The translations under genes were made by a program, and so were the position numbers. From JAKFEW01 sp036675505 (lineage in GTDB: Bacteria; Cyanobacteriota; Sericytochromatia; S15B-MN24; JAQBPE01): DNA of 10,119 nt. Location of the stretch: assembly GCA_036675505.1 (NCBI GenBank), contig JAKFEW010000001.1, positions 1 through 10,119 on the forward strand. Direction: 5' to 3'. Positions 1-5,117 of this stretch are shown piece after piece (position 1 is the stretch's first letter; every line of letters starts with the position of its first letter). Under the pieces are notes generated by a model. The model was not told the DNA's origin and searched no databases. It saw only the letters and a list, made by a program, of their open reading frames with translations.

Positions 1-1
1 C

Positions 2-1372
2 GCCGGCGCCCAGGCCGACGCCGTCGCAGGCGCGGCCGCGGCGCCGATCCAGGCGCCCGTCACGACCGCCCTGCGCGACGCCGCCCTCAGCGCAGCCGGC
101 GCCACCGGGGCCCGCGTGTCGGCCGCGACCGGCGCGATCATCGCGACGCCGGACGGCAAGCTGACCCTCACGATCCCACCCGGCGCCTTGAGCGGCGACG
201 CCGACGTGCGCGTCGCCCCGGTCTCCACAGCCGAGATCGCGGTCCCCGGGATCATCACGCCCGGCGTGCGCTTCGCGCTCGATCTCGGCGGCGCGAAGAT
301 CGCTCCCGACGCGCTGATCAAGGTGCGCCAGATCGTCGATCCGCGCTTCGTGCCCGAGCTGCAGAAGCGCGACCCCGCCTTCGATCCGAGCAAGTACAGC
401 CTCTCGCAGGACGCCAGCGGCGCCTGGGTGATGGAGATGCCGATCCACGGCCCCGCCTCGGTCTCGCCGACGGCGCCGACGGAACCCGTGTCGCTGGAGC
501 AGTTCATGCTCGCGGAGTTCGGCCACCTGCCCTTCGCCCCCGGCGCGGGCGCCGGCCGGCCCACCTTCAAGCTCCAGGCCACGCCCCAGGAGAAGTTCGA
601 GGAGACCTACGGGCGGCCTGCGCCGAAGTCGATGGACGAGTGGTACAGCTTCGAGAAGTCGGGCGTGTTCGATTGCGTCGGCATCGAGAGCACCTGCTGG
701 GGCCTCGACCTGCTGTCGAGCCTCGGCTTCCCGATCGGCGGCAACGCCGAGTGCGGCTCGACGCCTCCTTCGTCGCCGAACGCCGTGCGCGCCGACGTGC
801 CGGTCGAGGTGAAGTTCACCTCGGACGATTCGTCGATCGACGGCACGCCCGCGGGCGGCGCGACGGTGACCTGGTCGATGTTGAACTCGCCGGTCAACGG
901 CCCCACCCAGGTCGTCGCCGACGCCCAGGGCAAGGCCTCGACGTTCGCGGTCGAAGGCTCGCGCGTCTCGGCGATGGCCCAGATCGACCTCGGGCCGCGC
1001 AGCGGCGCCTGGGTGGCTGGCACCGCCAAGGCCGGCATGGCGCCCCTGCAGCTCCAGGTCGAGAAGAACAGCCCGCATGTGAACCTCACGTTCAAGGTCG
1101 CGGATTTCAAGCTCGGCGCGTCGCTCGACGTCACCTTCACCGTGGGCGGCGAGGCGCGCACCCAGACCATCGCCGTCGCCAATCCCGAGGCCGCCGAGGC
1201 CAAGGCCCAGCTGATCGTGAAGGTCGCGAGCGACGAGTTGCACGAGTTCGCCGTCACCAACGTGGTCGGCGCGAACCTCGGCTTCCGCAAGGCCACGCCG
1301 GCCTCGCTGAAAGTCCGGCGCAACGGCGATTACGAGGTGCTGGTCGAGCTCGTGAGCGTGGCGCAGAAGTAA
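2..1372 (+). CDS. Ig-like/ZU5-like beta-rich surface protein, 5' end outside window
   Basis: The reading frame is open from the first full codon (base 2) to a TAA at 1370-1372, giving 456 residues, so the true start lies upstream. A GTG at 116 is in frame but has no ribosome binding site, and the coding-like composition continues before it. Counting from the window edge, residues 44-75 read as a ZU5-like opening (PDGKLTLTIPPGAL), a motif common in bacterial surface proteins. Residues 215-255 carry three cysteines (225, 232, 251) in a Gly/Ser-rich stretch. Residues about 262-335 resemble an Ig-like domain 1 (GGATVTWSMLNSPVNG, then DAQGKAS). The remainder, about 335-456, is also beta-rich (LNLTFKV-type strands). 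No catalytic motif or membrane anchor is visible. I infer an extracellular or periplasmic structural or adhesive protein, but the specific function is unknown. The amidohydrolase follows 43 bases downstream on the same strand and may be cotranscribed. Confidence 0.75.
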   Translation, partial: AGAQADAVAGAAAAPIQAPVTTALRDAALSAAGATGARVSAATGAIIATPDGKLTLTIPPGALSGDADVRVAPVSTAEIAVPGIITPGVRFALDLGGAKIAPDALIKVRQIVDPRFVPELQKRDPAFDPSKYSLSQDASGAWVMEMPIHGPASVSPTAPTEPVSLEQFMLAEFGHLPFAPGAGAGRPTFKLQATPQEKFEETYGRPAPKSMDEWYSFEKSGVFDCVGIESTCWGLDLLSSLGFPIGGNAECGSTPPSSPNAVRADVPVEVKFTSDDSSIDGTPAGGATVTWSMLNSPVNGPTQVVADAQGKASTFAVEGSRVSAMAQIDLGPRSGAWVAGTAKAGMAPLQLQVEKNSPHVNLTFKVADFKLGASLDVTFTVGGEARTQTIAVANPEAAEAKAQLIVKVASDELHEFAVTNVVGANLGFRKATPASLKVRRNGDYEVLVELVSVAQK

Positions 1373-1415
1373 CCGGCCGGTGTGCCAGGCGCTCGCCCAG
1401 CAGGCCTGGGGCGGC

Positions 1416-2303
1416 ATGACCCTGCCGCTCCCGGCGCTCGACGACGCCGAGGGCGCGGGCGTGCCCGCCGGCCTCGAGGTCGTCGACGCCCACGTCCACC
1501 TCTTCCCGCCGCGGGTGTACGAGGCCATCTGGCGCTGGTTCGAGGACTTCGCCTGGCCGATCCGTTACAAGCTCTACGCCGAACAGACCGTCGACTTTCT
1601 GGCTTCGCGCGGGGTGAAGCGGCTGGTGGGCCTGCATTACTCGCACACGCCGGGGATGGCGCGGCTGCTCAACCGCCACGCCGCCGAGCTCGCGGCCACG
1701 CGGCCGATCGTGTGGCCGCTCGGCACCGTCTTGCCGGGCGAGCCCGAGGCCGAGGCGATCGCCGTCGAGGCCCTCGAGGAGCTGGGCTTGAAGGGCCTCA
1801 AGCTCCACTGCCATGTGCAGCGATTCGCGGTGGACGACCCGGTGCTCGACCCCGTCTGGAAGGTCTGCGTGCGCAACCGCGCCCGCGTGGTGGTCCACGC
1901 CGGGCGCGAGCCGGCGCTGCCGGCCTACAAGGCGGACATCGCGACGCTCTGCCACGTCGACGCGATGCGGCGGTTGCTCGCGCGCTGGCCGGACCTCGTC
2001 GTGATCGTGCCCCACCTCGGCGCCGACGAGATCACGGCGTACCTCGGCCTGCTCGACGATCACCTCAACCTCTGGCTCGACACCACGATGATGCTCGCGG
2101 ACTACTTCCCGCAGGCGGTGGCGGGCGAATGGCTCGAGCAGTGGGGTGATCGGATCCTCTACGGCTCCGATTTCCCGAACCTGCCCTATGCCTGGGACCG
2201 GGAGCTGAAGCGCCTCGTTTCGCTGGGGCTCGCCCCGGCGACGCTTGCGGCGATCGCAGGCGGCAACGCGGCGCGCGCCTTCGGCTTCCCGCAGGCCCCC
2301 TGA
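1416..2303 (+). CDS. Amidohydrolase-2 family metal-dependent hydrolase
   Basis: This 295-residue protein matches the TIM-barrel amidohydrolase-related family (the group containing ACMSD, 2-amino-3-carboxymuconate semialdehyde decarboxylase, and related hydrolases or decarboxylases). Visible metal-site signatures are, in order, HxH in VVDAHVHLF (His26, His28), His161 in VVVHAGREP, His200 in VPHLGADE, and Asp252 in YGSDFPN. The end, GGNAARAFGF, is the usual C-terminal signature (GNAARLFG-like). The length is normal for the family. There is no signal peptide, so the enzyme is probably cytoplasmic. I chose ATG 1416 because it lies shortly before the HxH strand and follows a G-rich stretch. GTG 1380 is in frame, would add 12 residues, and has no ribosome binding site. 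The substrate cannot be told from the sequence. The gene converges on the lipoprotein gene, with only 19 bases between the stop codons. Confidence 0.88.
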   Translation: MTLPLPALDDAEGAGVPAGLEVVDAHVHLFPPRVYEAIWRWFEDFAWPIRYKLYAEQTVDFLASRGVKRLVGLHYSHTPGMARLLNRHAAELAATRPIVWPLGTVLPGEPEAEAIAVEALEELGLKGLKLHCHVQRFAVDDPVLDPVWKVCVRNRARVVVHAGREPALPAYKADIATLCHVDAMRRLLARWPDLVVIVPHLGADEITAYLGLLDDHLNLWLDTTMMLADYFPQAVAGEWLEQWGDRILYGSDFPNLPYAWDRELKRLVSLGLAPATLAAIAGGNAARAFGFPQAP

Positions 2304-2322
2304 GCTGGCCTGGCGCCCGGCG

Positions 2323-2913
2323 TCAGAGCCCGATCGGCTCGCAGGACTTCGGCTCGACCTCGAAGTTGCCTTCGTGGATGTACGCGCTCTCCACGTGCAG
2401 GCCCGCGGTGTCGAACCAGAACCAGTCGTACGGCGGGGCCTCGGTGATCAGGTTGTCGCCCTGGTCGAGCACCTCGAGCGAGAACGCCGCGCCGGTGTCG
2501 AGCACGCCACGCGCCCAGGCGCGGTCGCCCTTGAGCGCGAGCTTGGTGATGGTCCCGCGGTACACGCGCGGATCGATCGCGATGGTGGGCGCGCCGAGCA
2601 CGTCCTTCATCGTGTAGAGCAGAACCGTGCCAGTCGCGACGTTCCCGCTGCGCCGGCCGTTGACCGTCAGCTCGTAGAACCGGCCGTCGCCCGGGTGGGA
2701 GTCGCCGGTGCCGCGCACCTCGCCGCAGTGCTTGGCGTCGGAGAACAGCGTGGGGTCTACTTCGACGGACGCCGTCAGCGAGGCGCCGAGCTCTTGCAGC
2801 GCATAGCGCGCGGGCGCCTGCGGGGCGAGCGGTTCGGTGACGGGTGGCTGCGCGGGGGCGGCGCATCCGACCAGGGCCAGGCCGAGCGTCAGGCACGTGA
2901 GAATTCGATTCAT
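2323..2913 (-). CDS. Small lipoprotein with post-COAP-like beta domain
   Basis: The product has 196 residues. Residues 1-17 form a textbook lipoprotein signal peptide: MNR, a hydrophobic core, and the lipobox LVGC with acylated Cys17. A Pro/Ala-rich linker follows (18-36), then a beta-rich domain. Residues 65-175 (GDGRFYELTVNGRRSG, ARGVLDTGAAFSLEVLDQ, DWFWFD) resemble in pattern the secreted post-COAP type domain, in which a strand of the form A-x-G-x-G is followed by a D-rich strand and D-x-F. That similarity is my inference and is weak. Cys63 and Cys191 could form a disulfide. The ATG at 2911-2913 is preceded by AGGAG (complement of 2925-2929) at 11 nt, a rather long spacing. The gene is divergent from msrB and convergent with the amidohydrolase, so it is probably monocistronic. 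It is likely anchored in the envelope; its function is unknown. Confidence 0.85.
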   Translation of the reverse strand: MNRILTCLTLGLALVGCAAPAQPPVTEPLAPQAPARYALQELGASLTASVEVDPTLFSDAKHCGEVRGTGDSHPGDGRFYELTVNGRRSGNVATGTVLLYTMKDVLGAPTIAIDPRVYRGTITKLALKGDRAWARGVLDTGAAFSLEVLDQGDNLITEAPPYDWFWFDTAGLHVESAYIHEGNFEVEPKSCEPIGL

Positions 2914-2987
2914 AGGGTGGTCATCTCCTGCGCCTCATTGTCCCGCGAGCCTCTGCGCCCGCTCAACGGCTTCTCGACAGCCTGGCG

Positions 2988-3005
2988 GGCGGACGGGCGT
3001 CCGCC
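2988..3005. repeat. Short inverted repeat between divergent genes
   Basis: A perfect 7-bp inverted repeat, GGCGGAC/GTCCGCC, flanks a GGGC loop. It lies in the roughly 210-base gap between the lipoprotein gene (-) and msrB (+). No T-run follows on either strand and no gene ends here, so a terminator is unlikely. It could be an operator or a 5' leader hairpin, or chance at this GC content. Confidence 0.35.
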
Positions 3006-3110
3006 AGCCCGCTGATCGCCTTGGTTACATCGCTTCGTGAATAAATGTATCGATGCCTCCCCCTCCCAAATCCGGATGCGGGCCCCACGGCGTATGATCA
3101 GTGTGATCGA

Positions 3111-3117
3111 AAGGAGG
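3111..3117 (+). promoter_or_regulatory. Ribosome binding site that sets the msrB start
   Basis: AAGGAGG, a near-perfect anti-16S match, lies 6 nt before the GTG at 3124. It decides for this start over the ATG at 3037, which lies 87 bases upstream in the same frame without any comparable site. Confidence 0.85.
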
Positions 3118-3123
3118 TCGGAC

Positions 3124-3645
3124 GTGATCGCGAGCGTGAAGATGGCGATGGTGGCGGCCCTGATGATCGGAGTCGCGGGGGCCTGTGGCAGCTTCGCCGC
3201 CGCGCGGGAGGCCACGGAGGCCCCGCAGCAGAAAGGCGCGAAGATGATTGACCACGTGACGAAGTCCGCTGCCGAGTGGAAGCGCCTGCTCACGCCCGAG
3301 CAGTACCATGTGCTCCGCGAGAAGGGCACGGAACGGGCGTTCAGCGGCGAGTACTGGAACAACCACGCCAAGGGCACCTACCAGTGCGCGGGCTGCGCCC
3401 TGCCGCTGTTCAGCTCGGAGACGAAGTTCGAGTCCGGGACCGGCTGGCCGAGCTTCTGGCAGCCGATCGAGGCGCGGAACGTGAAGGAGGTGTCCGACAA
3501 CACGCTCTTCATGCGCCGGACGGAGGTCACCTGCGCGCGCTGCGACGGGCACCTGGGGCATGTCTTCAACGACGGGCCGAAGCCGACCGGGCTGCGTTAC
3601 TGCATGAACTCCGCGGCCTTGAAGTTCGTCCCCGCAAAGCCGTAA
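3124..3645 (+). CDS. msrB: Peptide-methionine (R)-S-oxide reductase MsrB, exported form
   Basis: MsrB reduces methionine-R-sulfoxide in oxidised proteins. From GTG 3124 the product has 173 residues. Residues 1-27 look like an export signal: Lys6, then a hydrophobic stretch, then GVAGACGSFAAA. Cys21 could be a lipid-modified cysteine, although AGAC is a poor lipobox, so simple Sec export after the FAAA is equally possible. The MsrB fold occupies about 45-172: zinc cysteines C88xxC91 and C137xxC140, the GTGWPSF motif (105-111), HLGHVFNDGP, and catalytic Cys160 in RYCMNSAAL. The position of the usual recycling Cys (SGCGWPSF in E. coli MsrB) is Thr106. Such enzymes are known and must use another cysteine or a reductant protein. 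No msrA is adjacent. Export implies repair of envelope proteins, which is inferred. The gene ends within a strong hairpin. Confidence 0.93.
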   Translation: MIASVKMAMVAALMIGVAGACGSFAAAREATEAPQQKGAKMIDHVTKSAAEWKRLLTPEQYHVLREKGTERAFSGEYWNNHAKGTYQCAGCALPLFSSETKFESGTGWPSFWQPIEARNVKEVSDNTLFMRRTEVTCARCDGHLGHVFNDGPKPTGLRYCMNSAALKFVPAKP

Positions 3646-3661
3646 CACCCTTGCGGGGACG
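3627..3661. terminator. Hairpin terminator at the msrB 3' end, possibly bidirectional
   Basis: A perfect 11-bp stem, CGTCCCCGCAA/TTGCGGGGACG, with a 13-nt loop starts within the last codons of msrB. The TAA lies in the loop. It sits exactly between convergent genes: msrB ends at 3645 and the opposite gene ends at 3666. Only short T-runs follow, so Rho-independent action is plausible but not certain. An insulating or mRNA 3'-end stabilising role is also possible. Confidence 0.7.
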
Positions 3662-3665
3662 GGTT

Positions 3666-5117
3666 CTACAGAGGCTCCCGCAGTAACCACTTCACGGCGC
3701 CCGCCCCGCTCACTGCGAGGCCGGCGCCGTATTTCACGCCGGCCGCCTCGCCCACGAGGCGCCCGTCGAAGAACACCCGCGTGCGCGGCCCGCGCGCCTC
3801 GAAGGCCACCACATGGCGGCCGGCGTCGCCCGCCGCCGCCGGCACGCGGCCGATCACGGCGTTGCCGATCCGCAGCGCGACCTCGCCCGCGGCCCCCGCG
3901 ACGGACGCGCGGTGCTCCAGCACGAGGCCGTCGAGCCGGCCGGCGCGGCGCGCCGCGCCGAAGGTGACCGCCATCGACGGCCCGAGCGGCCGCGTGAGGC
4001 AGGAGAGCCGGAAGCCCCGCGCGGGCGGCGCCGAGACCGGCCAGCGTGCGAAGATCGTGCCGCCACGCGTCTCGAGCCAGCCGTCGTAGTTCATCACGAT
4101 CGGCGCGCCCTGGGCGCGCACGAAGCGCCAGTCCTCGAAGTCGTAGACCTGGCCCGGGCCGAGCGCTTGCCGCGGTCGGCGACGGCCGCAGGCGAAGGGG
4201 CCGGGGTCCGCGAGGCCGAAGGGACCGGGCCGCGCCTCGACCTTGCGGAAGCCCGCGAACGCGCGACCGAGCGCGGATGGGGCGGGGTCGCGGCTGTCGT
4301 AGACGGTGATCGTGTTGGTGAGCCTGCGCCCCGGGGCGACGACCACCCGGCCGCGCTCGGCCAGCGCCCGCGAGGTGCCGCCATCGAGGTTCATGGCTTG
4401 CCAGCAGCCCAGCGCCTTCATCACGCGCGCGGCGCGCTCCAACGAAACGGGCGTGTGGAAGCTGACCAGCAGCAGCCGCTCGCCCGGGCGGTCGTAGCCC
4501 AGCGCGCTGCGCGTGGCCACGCCCGTCACATGCGGGTCCAGGAAGCCTTCCTCGCGGGCCCGCACGCGCACGCGGCCGTCCTCGAGCAGCCGCGGACCCG
4601 CCGTCAGCGAGAGCCAGTGATCGCGCCACCAGGCCCGCGGGGCAGGCTCCATCACGGGCAGGTTGCCCGCGCGCAGGCCGAAGGTCGTGCCATGCGGCCG
4701 CCACGAGACGTGGTGCACCAGCCGGCCCGCCTCGACCATCGTCCCCATCAGGGCCGGCCTGGCGTCGAGGCTGAAATAGGTCCCGTTCATGATCGCTGCC
4801 GCGCGCGTGCCCGCGACCAGCTTCTGGAACGCCGAATCGCCCCGCGGCGGCGCCTTCACCTCACCCGGCGGCGGGTGGTCGGCGAGGCGCAGGGTCACGA
4901 CCGTGGCCGGATCGGCGAGATCGACGTCCACCACCCGCACGGCGGCGCCGGCCACGACGCGCTCGGCGGACGTGACGGGTCTGGCCAGGGCGGGCGGCGT
5001 GCCCGCCCAGACCAGGACGGCGAGAGCGAAGCCTGCGGCTAGCGGTGGCCCTTCTGGTCCTTGAAGGGATCGTAGCGCGGGATGGTGACCGGGGCGTCGA
5101 GGTGCGTGTTGATCCAT
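3666..5117 (-). CDS. Exported phosphodiester glycosidase (NAGPA-type) with C-terminal beta-sandwich domain
   Basis: NAGPA-fold proteins include the human uncovering enzyme, which removes GlcNAc from phosphodiester-linked mannose, and many bacterial envelope or exopolysaccharide-linked proteins. From ATG 5117 the product has 483 residues: an Arg/His/Pro-rich leader (1-25), a hydrophobic signal segment (about 26-45, LAAGFALAVLVWAG then ALA), the NAGPA domain (about 55-275), and a C-terminal domain (about 315-483). NAGPA hallmarks are AAAIMNGTYFS (107-116), LTAGPRLLEDG (171-181), VSFHTPVSLERAA, and MNLDGGTSRAL (242-252) with its conserved Asp-Gly-Gly. The C-terminal part (YDFEDW, LETRGGTIFARW, RTRVFFDGRLVGEA) has the pattern of a concanavalin A-like/LamG sandwich, probably glycan-binding. 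The start is uncertain: the frame has no ATG, GTG or TTG between 5117 and the signal core, so initiation probably lies inside the upstream LysM gene (79-bp overlap). The enzyme likely acts outside the membrane on a sugar-phosphate polymer. The substrate is unknown. Confidence 0.85.
   Translation of the reverse strand: MDQHAPRRPGHHPALRSLQGPEGPPLAAGFALAVLVWAGTPPALARPVTSAERVVAGAAVRVVDVDLADPATVVTLRLADHPPPGEVKAPPRGDSAFQKLVAGTRAAAIMNGTYFSLDARPALMGTMVEAGRLVHHVSWRPHGTTFGLRAGNLPVMEPAPRAWWRDHWLSLTAGPRLLEDGRVRVRAREEGFLDPHVTGVATRSALGYDRPGERLLLVSFHTPVSLERAARVMKALGCWQAMNLDGGTSRALAERGRVVVAPGRRLTNTITVYDSRDPAPSALGRAFAGFRKVEARPGPFGLADPGPFACGRRRPRQALGPGQVYDFEDWRFVRAQGAPIVMNYDGWLETRGGTIFARWPVSAPPARGFRLSCLTRPLGPSMAVTFGAARRAGRLDGLVLEHRASVAGAAGEVALRIGNAVIGRVPAAAGDAGRHVVAFEARGPRTRVFFDGRLVGEAAGVKYGAGLAVSGAGAVKWLLREPL

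Noticed and set aside
3021..3053. AT-rich stretch with TTGGTT and ATAAAT as an msrB promoter
   Set aside because: The spacing and hexamer matches are poor. It may well contain a promoter, but the sequence alone does not support specific boxes.
3037..3123. Upstream extension of msrB to the ATG at 3037
   Set aside because: The added residues are not signal-like and the ATG has no ribosome binding site. AAGGAGG directly precedes GTG 3124.
3025..4704. 559-residue open frame on the minus strand
   Set aside because: It crosses msrB antisense and overlaps the NAGPA gene in another frame; its composition is typical of a shadow frame.
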